Of a DNA stretch of 64,000 nucleotides, positions 28,174 to 36,993 are shown one piece after another. Position 1 is the first letter of the stretch. Each line of letters opens with the position of its first letter. The DNA is taken from positions 1-64,000 of the forward strand of contig CBDHHC010000016.1 of the NCBI GenBank assembly GCA_965263345.1, written 5' to 3'. This DNA comes from CBDHHC01 sp965263345 (lineage in GTDB: Bacteria; Pseudomonadota; Alphaproteobacteria; Rhizobiales; CBDHHC01). The translations under genes were made by a program, and so were the position numbers. The notes beneath the pieces are model-generated. The model ran no database searches and was not told the DNA's origin. It was given only the letters and a program-made list of their open reading frames with translations.

Positions 28174-29997
28174 TTACGCTCTATTATAACGTAATCTAAC
28201 TTGCCCTAACTCTATTATATCCCCTGATACAATTGTTTTGTCAGTATGAATTTTTCCATTAATCAATAGTTTATTACCATCTTCAGGACTTAAATCAGTA
28301 ATAACAATCTCATTACCTGGTGTTAAGTGCAAAGATGCATGGTTTCTATGTACTGATCGATCAGTTAATTGAATATCATTATCATGATGCCTACCAATAG
28401 ACATAGAGGCCTTGTCTAAATTAATGCGCTCAGAAGTTTTATCAAGTCGCTCAAACCATCCATATGTAGGCTTGGCTGAAGAAAAGCCTCTACTTAAATT
28501 ACTGCCAGCGTGTGCCTGTGTTTTTGCAAAACTTGCATGAGAGTCTTTTACAACACCTGTTTGCCCAACAAATGCAGAATTTCCTCCTGAAGCAGTTGTT
28601 TTAGTATTAGGCCCAGTATCAACGACATCATCTGATACTCCTACTTGCCCTGTAGGGAAAGCCGGTTGATAAATATCCTCAGACTCTTTCTTTCTTAATA
28701 ATAAAAATGCTAATAATCCAAGCAAAACGAGTACAATTGCTGATATTGTATAGATAATGGGATATTTATACTCTTCTAAAAGATTGCTCGTAATTCCTGT
28801 ACCGAAGAAGCCACTAGAATTACTAGAACCTGAATTTGAGTTAGTTCCAACATTTGACTGAGTGTTCGCAACATTAGATGAACTTGCCCCAGAATTTGAC
28901 TGAGTATTTCCAACTGAAGCTGAACCATTACCTGTATTTGAACCAGCACCTGTATTCGTCCCAGCACCTGTATTTGAACTTGATCCAGCGCCTGTATTAT
29001 TAGTGCCAGCTACTGTGTTAGTTCCTTGTCCAGTGCCATTGCCTGGCCCAGAATCAGGACCTGTTCCTGGGCCTGCTCCAGGAGCAATATTTGTTGGGAT
29101 CGTGATAGTTCCACTTTTAAACTCTTGACCATTTACAGTTGCAATAAGTTCAAAACTAACGGCATCTGAAGAAAAATCACGTCTACGGAATGTTGCCCGA
29201 CCACCATTTTGAAGAAATTGCAAAAAATTATTAGATATATCTTGAGAGAGCATCACATTGCTATTTTGATATAATTTAGCATGATGTGAGACGCCTTGTG
29301 TATTTCTAGCAAGATCAATAAGATCATTTACAAAACGGTCATCTCTTTGACGTTGCGTGTAGCCGATACCATATACAACAATATCTGCATCATTCGCTAG
29401 TTGTGTAATTTTAGCAGCGGTATCTTCCTGGCTATCTTCTGATTTACCATCTGAAACAATAACAAGTGCTTTTCTATCAGCAGGGAATGCACTTAAGTCA
29501 CGAATTGCTTGTTCAGCAGATTTATATATTAGAGTTCTATTTCCTTCTGGTCGCAAACCATTCAAGGCTTGTGATAGTTCATTTCGTGTTGAACCAATTT
29601 TTGAAACTAACTTATAATCTCCCGCAAAAGTTGCAATGCCCATTTTTTCGGATGGTCTTAGTGTATTTACGATACTGCCGAAGTCTTGTCTGATAATTCT
29701 AATCGTATTGCGGCTTAAGGAACGACTTCTATCGAATAATAATAGCCATGCTGATGTCTGTGAATTAGGGTTATAAGCTAGAAAGTTATTAATTTCTTCT
29801 CTTGCACCATTGGCTCCAGGCCATACCACCTCAACTTTATCTGCAGCACCTGGTGCAATTTGAGGGTCGTCAAAACGGATATCACAACTTACATCCTGAT
29901 TTGCACTACAAATGGCATGAAGTCGTCCTTGAGCATATGCTGTACCAATATTAATTATCAAAACAATGACTAAAAAAATCGATTTACCCCAAAACAT
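28174..29997 (-). CDS. VWA domain protein with transmembrane helix and cytoplasmic FHA domain
   Basis: A 607-residue membrane protein. The signal peptide ends at about residue 23 (AYAQG). The periplasmic VWA domain (about 82-265) has a MIDAS motif DRSRS (Asp89, Ser91, Ser93) and SDGKSEDSQED. A Gly/Asn/Ser/Thr-rich linker (about 315-400, repeated AGTN/NTGAGS units) precedes a helix near 412-432. The cytoplasmic FHA domain (about 520-600) keeps SIGRHHDNDI and SVHRNHASLH. It would report ligand binding outside to phospho-signalling inside. First gene of a three-gene minus-strand operon with the FHA adapter and PP2C. Confidence 0.87.
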   Translation of the reverse strand: MFWGKSIFLVIVLIINIGTAYAQGRLHAICSANQDVSCDIRFDDPQIAPGAADKVEVVWPGANGAREEINNFLAYNPNSQTSAWLLLFDRSRSLSRNTIRIIRQDFGSIVNTLRPSEKMGIATFAGDYKLVSKIGSTRNELSQALNGLRPEGNRTLIYKSAEQAIRDLSAFPADRKALVIVSDGKSEDSQEDTAAKITQLANDADIVVYGIGYTQRQRDDRFVNDLIDLARNTQGVSHHAKLYQNSNVMLSQDISNNFLQFLQNGGRATFRRRDFSSDAVSFELIATVNGQEFKSGTITIPTNIAPGAGPGTGPDSGPGNGTGQGTNTVAGTNNTGAGSSSNTGAGTNTGAGSNTGNGSASVGNTQSNSGASSSNVANTQSNVGTNSNSGSSNSSGFFGTGITSNLLEEYKYPIIYTISAIVLVLLGLLAFLLLRKKESEDIYQPAFPTGQVGVSDDVVDTGPNTKTTASGGNSAFVGQTGVVKDSHASFAKTQAHAGSNLSRGFSSAKPTYGWFERLDKTSERINLDKASMSIGRHHDNDIQLTDRSVHRNHASLHLTPGNEIVITDLSPEDGNKLLINGKIHTDKTIVSGDIIELGQVRLRYNRA

Positions 29998-30432
29998 TGT
30001 ATATATAACTCCCTGTTTTCATCTGCTAGGTTTCAAGGCTCCATTAAACTTGAATAGAAATCTATACTTTTTTACAAAACCAGCCTATAATGATCACCCG
30101 GCCCTTTTGTCTAACATAATTTTATCAATCTATACATACTATTATTGTACCTATTATGGTCATTCTAAATAGTATATGTGTTTTAAAAAGCTCATCTATT
30201 ATGCATCAAATGATTCTGAATATCATCTGAACACTTAGAAATTTATTTAAATTACGGAATTAAAAAAAATCACCCAATCTAAAATATATTTTTATGTTAA
30301 ATGTAATAATATAAAATAACATTCATTATATGGTGTTTGATGTTTTTTTTCATTATATCATCTATCTTGGTTTTCATATAATGTAATAGAATATGCATAT
30401 CCATTTATTGAGATTATAAATAATTTACAACG
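29998..30432. other. divergent promoter region within the signalling island
   Basis: Non-coding, extremely AT-rich spacer between the two divergent phosphatase/FHA operons. The decamer TTCATTATAT occurs twice, at 30322-30331 and 30349-30358, 27 bases apart, and could be an operator pair. No gene is supported here. Confidence 0.4.
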
Positions 30433-30816
30433 ATGATAAACGAAACAAATAATGAAGATGAATCCAAAATTACACAACGTGTTTGGCGTTTTTCTGGTTT
30501 TGACCTTGAAGGAAATATAATTGCATTTGAATTTCCAGGACCAGAAGGAGCAACAATCTCAACTCCATACCATCAAATTGCAATAATAGGCAGAGATCGA
30601 AAAAACTGTCGGTATGTAATACCTCATAACACAGTTTCTAGACAACACGCTGGTTTGAAATTCATCCCAGACTATGGTCTTGCTATATGCGATTTAAACT
30701 CAGCAAATGGAACTTTTCTGAATGGGCGTAAACTGGATCAAGAATATCAAATAATTAAAAAGGGATCAGAAATACGTATTGCAAATTTTTCTTTAATTAT
30801 ATCTATATGTAGATAA
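30433..30816 (+). CDS. stand-alone FHA domain protein
   Basis: A 127-residue cytoplasmic protein that is essentially one FHA domain: IAIIGRDRKNCRYVIPHN, VSRQHAGLKF, LNSANGTFLNGRKL. All the phosphothreonine-binding positions (Arg in GRD, Ser-Arg-x-His, Asn-Gly) are present. It lies 50 bases upstream of a kinase gene and starts the second FHA-kinase-PP2C cassette. It resembles the second FHA domain of the protease-FHA protein (shared RDxKxCxxVIPH core). Confidence 0.85.
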   Translation: MINETNNEDESKITQRVWRFSGFDLEGNIIAFEFPGPEGATISTPYHQIAIIGRDRKNCRYVIPHNTVSRQHAGLKFIPDYGLAICDLNSANGTFLNGRKLDQEYQIIKKGSEIRIANFSLIISICR

Positions 30817-30866
30817 CCTAACTCTTTTAATAGTCGTAAAGAGTATCAAGTGAGTTTTATTTATAA

Positions 30867-31949
30867 ATGGGATATCGTGAAACTTTACAAACAGATTTTT
30901 ACTTAGGGAACTATAGAATTATCGAAGTTCTTGGAACAGGTGGATTTGGTGTAACCTACAAAGCACTAGACGAGCATGATCAAAAATTTGTCGCTATAAA
31001 AGAATATTTCCCCAAAAAAGTAGCAATTAGAGATGAAAGCAACAGCATACGGCCAGAGAGTATAGATTTAATTGATGATTACAATTGGGGACTTGATCGG
31101 TTTTTAGAAGAAGCCAAAACAATTGCTCTTTTTAGACATCCTAATATTGTTCATATTCTAAAATTCTTTAAAGAAAATAATTCTGCCTACATTGTCTTGA
31201 GTTTTGAAGACGGAGTAAGCTTGAAAGAATGGCTTAATCTTCTTGGACGAAAACCCTCTCAAGAAGAATTGGATCACTTAATATTACCTCTAATTGATGC
31301 CTTACACGTAATTCATAAGAATGGCCTACTACATCGTGATATTGCCCCAGATAATATCATCATGCGATATAATGGAGGCCCAGTTTTAGTTGATTTTGGA
31401 GCCGCAAGATCAGCATTAAACAAAAGAAAAAATTCATTTAATAAAATTGTAAAACGAGGGTTTTCTCCTCACGAACAATATTCAAGCAACAGTCAACAAC
31501 AGGGGCCTTGGTCAGACATATATGCCATGGCAGCAACGATACATTATGCAATTACAGGAAAAGCACCACCTAAGGCTCCAGATCGCTTAAAAAGTGATGT
31601 CTTAGAGAGCTTATCAAGCTTGGAAGATCACGAATATCGTTCAAATTTTTTAAAAGCAATAGATCAAGCTTTGAGTATTGACCCAAGACACAGACCACAA
31701 AATATTAGAGACTGGGAAAAACAACTCTTTTTAAATAATAAAACCAATTCTAAATTATTCCCAATAAACTCTAGAAATTCATTTAATCATACAAATTCAA
31801 ATCGAAATTCAAATAAATCACCAAAAAACAAAGATGTAAAACTGAAGTCTTTTTTACAGAATGTCGAAAAATATTTGATTTTAACAATAGTTAGCTTAAT
31901 TGGACTACTATTACTACTTGGATTGACGTTGATAATTTATAATGGATAG
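30867..31949 (+). CDS. Ser/Thr protein kinase with C-terminal membrane anchor
   Basis: A 360-residue kinase. Domain at residues 18-285: GTGGFGVTYKALD, AIKEYFP, HRDIAPDN and LVDFGAARSA. The catalytic-loop lysine usual in Ser/Thr kinases (HRDIKPDN) is Ala here, a variant that also occurs in other bacterial kinases, so activity is probable but not certain. A Ser/Asn/Lys-rich linker leads to one hydrophobic helix at 335-357 with almost no residues beyond it, so there is no periplasmic sensor. Middle gene of the FHA-kinase-PP2C cassette. Confidence 0.87.
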   Translation: MGYRETLQTDFYLGNYRIIEVLGTGGFGVTYKALDEHDQKFVAIKEYFPKKVAIRDESNSIRPESIDLIDDYNWGLDRFLEEAKTIALFRHPNIVHILKFFKENNSAYIVLSFEDGVSLKEWLNLLGRKPSQEELDHLILPLIDALHVIHKNGLLHRDIAPDNIIMRYNGGPVLVDFGAARSALNKRKNSFNKIVKRGFSPHEQYSSNSQQQGPWSDIYAMAATIHYAITGKAPPKAPDRLKSDVLESLSSLEDHEYRSNFLKAIDQALSIDPRHRPQNIRDWEKQLFLNNKTNSKLFPINSRNSFNHTNSNRNSNKSPKNKDVKLKSFLQNVEKYLILTIVSLIGLLLLLGLTLIIYNG

Positions 31950-32018
31950 TGAATTGAATATAAATTTCGCAAAATTATTTATCAGCCCATTTCTATAATT
32001 ATAAAAAGTTATAACAAA

Positions 32019-33041
32019 ATGAAACATAATATCATTATAAAACAAACAGCTGGACGTAGGAAACATCAAGATGATCGATTTGAACATATAACATTAGATG
32101 ATAACCAAAAAACTGATTTTATTATAATTGCTGATGGTGCTGGTGGACATTCAGGTTCTAATATTGCAGCTGACATTGCCGTAGAAACATTTACAGAGGC
32201 TGCCACAAAAGGCAAATTTGACAACATCTCTACCAGAAGAGAAATGTTAAAAAACTATCTTCGCAAAGCAAATAAACGAATAGCTGAAAAAATTAAATCA
32301 TTACCCAATGTTGAAATCCTAGGAACAACTGTGATCGCATGCCTTATTTCAAAGGATGCGATTCAATGGGTAAGCGTTGGCGACTCACACCTCTTCCTAA
32401 TCAGAGAAGGAAAGCTACATAAACTTAATGAAGATCATTCTATGGCGGGGCAAATGGTGCGCTCTGGCAAATTCAAACCTGATGATGCAAATTTAAAAAA
32501 TTATCGAAATATCTTAGTATCCGCGCTTACAGGAGAAAAACTGACTCTTATTGATTTACCACAGAAAGCTATGAAGATATCTCCGCAAGATATTTTTATC
32601 ATTGCAACTGATGGGATTGATACAATCACAATAGAGAAAATAAATGATATAGTTCAATCGGCACAAGAAAATGGTGCTGAGGACATCGTAAACAAATTAT
32701 TTGATGCAATAGAAAAAGAAGATAAGAAAAATCAAGACAACCTTACAATCAGTGTGATTTCTCCAAACCTGAATGTATCATTGAACCAAAAAATAAAATC
32801 CTACCTAGGCGCTTTTAGGCATAAAATTGAGCAAAACTCTATTGGAAAATATACACCATCATCCATTCCACTGCCTTCTATTCTCATAGGTGCAATACTT
32901 TTAGGCATTTTATCAATTGCTGTTATATACTTATATACTCCAGGAAAATCTATAGAACAATCACCCCGACAAGGAATAAGATTTCCAGAGAGAGATAGGC
33001 CCACATTTGATGACTTTCGCCAGTTCCGAAGACCATTCTAA
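32019..33041 (+). CDS. PP2C-family phosphatase with C-terminal membrane anchor
   Basis: Metal-dependent phosphatase (340 residues). The PP2C motifs are KHQDDRFE, IIADGAGGHSGS, LGTTVIACL, SVGDSHLFLI, NEDHSMAGQ, IATDGIDTI and NQDNLTISV, so the metal ligands are intact. One transmembrane helix lies near residues 288-310, followed by a short Arg/Pro-rich tail. Third gene of the cassette that starts with the stand-alone FHA gene; it is the obvious partner of the kinase just upstream. It ends 21 bases from a convergent gene. Confidence 0.88.
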   Translation: MKHNIIIKQTAGRRKHQDDRFEHITLDDNQKTDFIIIADGAGGHSGSNIAADIAVETFTEAATKGKFDNISTRREMLKNYLRKANKRIAEKIKSLPNVEILGTTVIACLISKDAIQWVSVGDSHLFLIREGKLHKLNEDHSMAGQMVRSGKFKPDDANLKNYRNILVSALTGEKLTLIDLPQKAMKISPQDIFIIATDGIDTITIEKINDIVQSAQENGAEDIVNKLFDAIEKEDKKNQDNLTISVISPNLNVSLNQKIKSYLGAFRHKIEQNSIGKYTPSSIPLPSILIGAILLGILSIAVIYLYTPGKSIEQSPRQGIRFPERDRPTFDDFRQFRRPF

Positions 33042-33062
33042 TTTAAAAAGTCTCTTAAATTA

Positions 33063-33533
33063 TTAGGATGATAAGCGCCCAAATTCCCCACCTTTGTATC
33101 TCCAGCGAACAAAAAACAGGGACATACAACAAACAAGAAATAAATAAGACAATATAAACACAAAACTAAAGTGTGTTGCTGCCATTTCAAATGTCATACT
33201 ATCTTTATTTAATCCAATATCTTCAAGATATCCAAAATACATCAATGAATAGGCGATAAAAAATTCTGCTATTGAAAATGTAAATTGAAAAACAAAAGGC
33301 CAATCCTGATCCCATCGAATACGTTGTATCTGAATATAAAGTACGTCAAGAATAAAGCCGATAACCGTGAGGGCACAAAGTAACAGAAATGGCCTTGTAC
33401 CCACCTCCGTAAGCCCGTTTTCAAAGGTAAACTGCTCTAAATACAGCCAAGAAAATAAGAACGTTGCAGGTAATCCAATAATAATAAAAATAAATAGTCT
33501 TGTCTGCCATCTTCCGAAGAGTGTTGGTATCAT
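33063..33533 (-). CDS. four-helix membrane protein, unknown function
   Basis: A 156-residue protein with four hydrophobic segments, near residues 10-30, 47-68, 83-103 and 122-145. There is no signal peptide and no known motif, and I do not recognise the family. It lies 43 bases downstream of the FHA-flavoprotein gene on the same strand and is probably co-transcribed with it, so it may anchor that enzyme or pass electrons or substrate at the membrane. That role is only an inference from position. Confidence 0.6.
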   Translation of the reverse strand: MIPTLFGRWQTRLFIFIIIGLPATFLFSWLYLEQFTFENGLTEVGTRPFLLLCALTVIGFILDVLYIQIQRIRWDQDWPFVFQFTFSIAEFFIAYSLMYFGYLEDIGLNKDSMTFEMAATHFSFVFILSYLFLVCCMSLFFVRWRYKGGEFGRLSS

Positions 33534-33576
33534 TTTTTTTATTCCGCTAACGAAAAATAAAGTCTCTGGATTTTAT

Positions 33577-35514
33577 TTAAATTCTCTTATTAAAGCACCA
33601 TTTTAACCATTGCGAAAATGAAGAAAATGGTCCTAATTCTTTTATGTGTGGTGCTTTTAGATTAACTAAATCTTCTACAGAACTAAGAGCAGCAAACTGT
33701 AAGCCTAGAAAACTGTCTACAGCAGCAAAAGGTCCGTTTGTAGTAACAACCCCTGAAGCATAAGCTCGGCCAAAGCCATTTCTAAGTTTTTGTATCTCGA
33801 AATTGTTGGCAACAGATATACCACTCACAGCACTTCCAATTGGTTTTCCAGGAACCGGGTTCCGAGGTAATTTATAACAATCAATAAGGTCTTTCAATAA
33901 TGCTGACTCTTCAATATCACCAATTAAGCCTGTACAATCTATGATATAATCTAATAACACTTCAGTTTTCTTATCTGCCCTAAGTGCAGACTTAAGTTTT
34001 GCAACGACTCGGTCATTCTTAAGCTTTAGTGAAACAATATCTCCAAATATTGTTGTATACCAACCTTCCCTGCGACCAGTGCGAATAATATCTTCCCAAT
34101 CTGACCTTTGTGCCGTAGTTGTACCTCCCCACTTCTTTAACATTTCCATACGTTTTTCAGGGCTTGCTTTGGCAAGACGTCTTCGTAATGTTCCTCCCCA
34201 ACAAGACTTTGGCCAGTTGAATGGTTGAAATTCAGTATCATTAAAAACACCGCGTTTTGCGAGATCATACCTGGCAGCTTCTTTAACTGTTGATCTCATC
34301 AAATGAAAAATTCTAATCTTGGGGTTTAACTTTCGAACTTCATAGGCACGCTGTACAATTCGAGAAGCAACAATTCCACGCCCTCTGATAAGAATATTCC
34401 CGCCCTTGTCTATAAGGTTTTCATAAATCTCTTCATGATCTTCATAGGCATTAACAACATTATTAGATTGGTTATGTTCTTGCTTAAACTGCTGAAGATC
34501 AGGCAAATATCTTGAAGCAGGATAGCCAGTAGCAATATGAATAAACTTTCCAATAATATAACGGTCTCTGTCTTGCCCTTCATAAGCATCAGCAGGAATA
34601 CGATAGGCCATGACATATCGCCCATCATCAAGTCGTCTTATTTTTAAAACTCTGCCCGGCGTCCACATTGCGTCCCAACCAATACGGTTGGCTTCTACAT
34701 CAATTGATTTAAAAACATCTTCAAGTCTCGGCGTATAACTCTCAAATAGAAAAGGTTCACCAAAAACTTGTAAAATATATTTCATTCCCCAGAGTTTTAG
34801 ATATTTTAGGTCTCTCCATGTCTCACGCATTGCATAACCAGGAAACCCCCAAATATTATCAGGAGTAGAAGGAGAATTAGATCTCAGCCTTTCATAACCT
34901 GGAATTTGTGAATTGGCACACAAGCGCCCATACTTTCCATACGGGGCAGCATTTGGGTCAATCCCTAATACTTTTATGCTATGAACAGGAACTCCAAAAA
35001 TTCGCAAATGATTAACCCAGGTAAAACTACCAAGACCACCACCAATAGCCACATAATCATATTCCCCGGAAAGCTTCTCACTCTTTCGGATATCTTTATA
35101 AGCAATAGTGCTACGTGAAAACAAATCATTAGGAGGAAAAGAGTCTGGTTGTTTAATAGGCTCTGAGGCGGGAATTTCATGAGCATGACGGCTATCATGA
35201 TCTTCAAAAAACTCAAGTTCTAAACTGAAGTCACCAATTTGCAATACTTGCCCTGGTGTCCATTCTTGAGACGTAATAGGATATCCTTCTAACCTTGTAC
35301 CATTAGAACTATTATGGTCCCTAATTTCAATCCCAAAATCAGAAACACTAATGCTCGCATGATGACGAGATACAGCAGTATCATCTAAACAAATATGATT
35401 ATCAGGCTGTCGACCAATACTAAATTGCCCTGAACCCCTAAAAATTTTATATTTTGCGTCAACTTTTTCTGTATCACTAGAAAAATACCAAATAATTTTT
35501 ATATTTTTTGTCAC
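33577..35514 (-). CDS. FHA domain fused to an FAD/NAD(P)-dependent oxidoreductase
   Basis: A 645-residue cytoplasmic protein, started by GTG. The FHA domain (residues 22-102) is intact: SIGRQPDNHICL, VSRHHASI, NSSNGTRLEG. After a 45-residue linker comes a flavoprotein resembling FMO or N-hydroxylating monooxygenases. It has an FAD Rossmann motif GGGLGS (158-163), HIATGYP (326-332), a second dinucleotide motif GRGIVAS (378-384) and IIDCTG (about 530). The order FAD then NADPH fold fits this class. Substrate is unknown. The gene sits between an FHA/zinc-ribbon gene and a membrane protein gene on the same strand. The fusion implies that redox activity is recruited by threonine phosphorylation. 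Confidence 0.82.
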   Translation of the reverse strand: MTKNIKIIWYFSSDTEKVDAKYKIFRGSGQFSIGRQPDNHICLDDTAVSRHHASISVSDFGIEIRDHNSSNGTRLEGYPITSQEWTPGQVLQIGDFSLELEFFEDHDSRHAHEIPASEPIKQPDSFPPNDLFSRSTIAYKDIRKSEKLSGEYDYVAIGGGLGSFTWVNHLRIFGVPVHSIKVLGIDPNAAPYGKYGRLCANSQIPGYERLRSNSPSTPDNIWGFPGYAMRETWRDLKYLKLWGMKYILQVFGEPFLFESYTPRLEDVFKSIDVEANRIGWDAMWTPGRVLKIRRLDDGRYVMAYRIPADAYEGQDRDRYIIGKFIHIATGYPASRYLPDLQQFKQEHNQSNNVVNAYEDHEEIYENLIDKGGNILIRGRGIVASRIVQRAYEVRKLNPKIRIFHLMRSTVKEAARYDLAKRGVFNDTEFQPFNWPKSCWGGTLRRRLAKASPEKRMEMLKKWGGTTTAQRSDWEDIIRTGRREGWYTTIFGDIVSLKLKNDRVVAKLKSALRADKKTEVLLDYIIDCTGLIGDIEESALLKDLIDCYKLPRNPVPGKPIGSAVSGISVANNFEIQKLRNGFGRAYASGVVTTNGPFAAVDSFLGLQFAALSSVEDLVNLKAPHIKELGPFSSFSQWLKWCFNKRI

Positions 35515-35600
35515 AGTGCAGCCACTTCTATTTATTGATTAAAATATACCAATAGCGTTGTATTCCACCACTTATAATAATGAATAAGGCTATATGATCC

Positions 35601-36353
35601 TTATGTAATTATTCTTGTTTGACCTCCTGCAGCAGTCAGATGCCTCCCACACCAACGGCAATTTTCCTCATAACTAAGAGGGTTTAAGAGATGACATGTT
35701 GTATTCCCACACACTAACTTAGGCTCTCCAGGACGTAAAATTTCAAATCGAAACTTATCTATTTCAAGAACATCAAAGGGGTTTAATACAATTTTACCTT
35801 TACTTTGTGGTGACTTATTTAAAATGATTTCAGATTTATAAGACGGATTAACTTCACAATGTATCTTATCATCTCTCATATATAATCTAACAATATCTCT
35901 TCGATCATCACCAGAATAAAGGTTAAGATCAACCAGCTGTATTTTATCACCATCTTGTCGGATCGCAAATCCCTTACCTGGCAATAAATGCTTCTCGGAA
36001 ATCTTGCTTAATCGTTGATCTGTTTGAAAAATAGTGAGAGGATCTGCCTTAATAAGCCTAATGTGATAATTCTCAATTTTGAGAAGATCGTCCTTATCAA
36101 AACGAACTTTCTGATTATGAACGAAATGCTCGTTCACATAGCTGCCATTGGCACTCTGATCGTAATAAACAAAACCTTTGGTATCTTCTTTAATAAAACC
36201 ATGTATTCTGGAAATTGTGCGATACTTGGCATCTAACAAAATAGTATTGCCAACATTTGGCTTCTTACCAATTTGTACTGGTAAATTGCAGGCACTTACA
36301 AAACGTTCCTTTGTTAAATTGTCTTTGACCTCAATAAAAATGCGCTTGCTCAT
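35601..36353 (-). CDS. FHA protein with C-terminal zinc ribbon
   Basis: A 250-residue cytoplasmic protein. An FHA domain covers residues 20-105, but the usual GR is GK (QIGKKPNVGN); RTISRIHGFI and SANGSYVN are kept. A second FHA-like fold (about 125-215) lacks the binding motifs. The C-terminus has CGNTTC and, further on, CRWCG, a four-cysteine zinc ribbon. The last residues GGQTRIIT match the Thr with Ile at +3 seen in other island proteins. Upstream of the FHA-flavoprotein gene on the same strand, 86 bases apart. Confidence 0.78.
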   Translation of the reverse strand: MSKRIFIEVKDNLTKERFVSACNLPVQIGKKPNVGNTILLDAKYRTISRIHGFIKEDTKGFVYYDQSANGSYVNEHFVHNQKVRFDKDDLLKIENYHIRLIKADPLTIFQTDQRLSKISEKHLLPGKGFAIRQDGDKIQLVDLNLYSGDDRRDIVRLYMRDDKIHCEVNPSYKSEIILNKSPQSKGKIVLNPFDVLEIDKFRFEILRPGEPKLVCGNTTCHLLNPLSYEENCRWCGRHLTAAGGQTRIIT

Positions 36354-36488
36354 AAATTCGAATGCCTTCTCACGCGATATAAAAAATATACAATAGTTTA
36401 CAAAATACTTTTCGCCTTTACTAACATAAAAATGTCAAAAACTTACAAATCACAAAAATATGATTAAAATCAAATTGTTAGCCTCTAA

Positions 36489-36818
36489 TTATCGTATTGG
36501 CTGGAATGTAATATCTCCAAATTCCAAATCAAAAACCTCATCATAGATCGCATTTAGCTTTTGCTTTCTATATTTCTTCTCACGTGCAACTCTCGTATAC
36601 TTCTTTTTTTGCACAACATGCTTGACGGAGCAATGCTTAGATAACACAAGCTGTTTCAGATAGTCCTCTAAACCATCATATTTTTTAGTTTCAATATAAG
36701 TATCAAGTTTCTCATCAGGTGCACAAATATAATGAATGGTATAATCTCGCGCGCTTGCACTAACGGAACAAAAACAACCTAACAGTAATAAGCCTATGAT
36801 GAATATATATCTTTGCAT
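36489..36818 (-). CDS. small exported protein, unknown function
   Basis: A 109-residue protein with a clear signal peptide (residues 1-23, ending SVSASA). The mature part of about 85 residues is Lys/Tyr-rich and has two cysteines (HYICAPD and SKHCSVKHV) that could form a disulfide. No family is recognised. It stands alone between the FHA/zinc-ribbon gene and the porin gene, all on the minus strand. Confidence 0.6.
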   Translation of the reverse strand: MQRYIFIIGLLLLGCFCSVSASARDYTIHYICAPDEKLDTYIETKKYDGLEDYLKQLVLSKHCSVKHVVQKKKYTRVAREKKYRKQKLNAIYDEVFDLEFGDITFQPIR

Positions 36819-36938
36819 GAATTAACCTTCCATGAATATCTAAATTATAAATCACCAAATATTACAAATAAACAAAACTAACACATTTCATTATATCACA
36901 CAAAATCTGAGTGTAATTTTGTTAATGATATGTCACAA

Positions 36939-36968
36939 ATAAAAAAGGCCACCTTTAAAGGTGGCCTT
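36939..36968 (-). terminator. rho-independent terminator of the porin gene
   Basis: A perfect 24-base palindrome at 36945-36968 lies 25 bases beyond the porin stop codon. On the minus strand it is followed by a T run (A run at 36939-36946 on the plus strand). Confidence 0.92.
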
Positions 36969-36993
36969 AGGTATTTTAATTATTATTTTTATT

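Noticed and set aside
29966..30172. 68-residue plus-strand open frame opposite the VWA-FHA start
   Set aside because: It overlaps the start of a well-supported gene and has no motif, signal peptide or convincing ribosome binding site.
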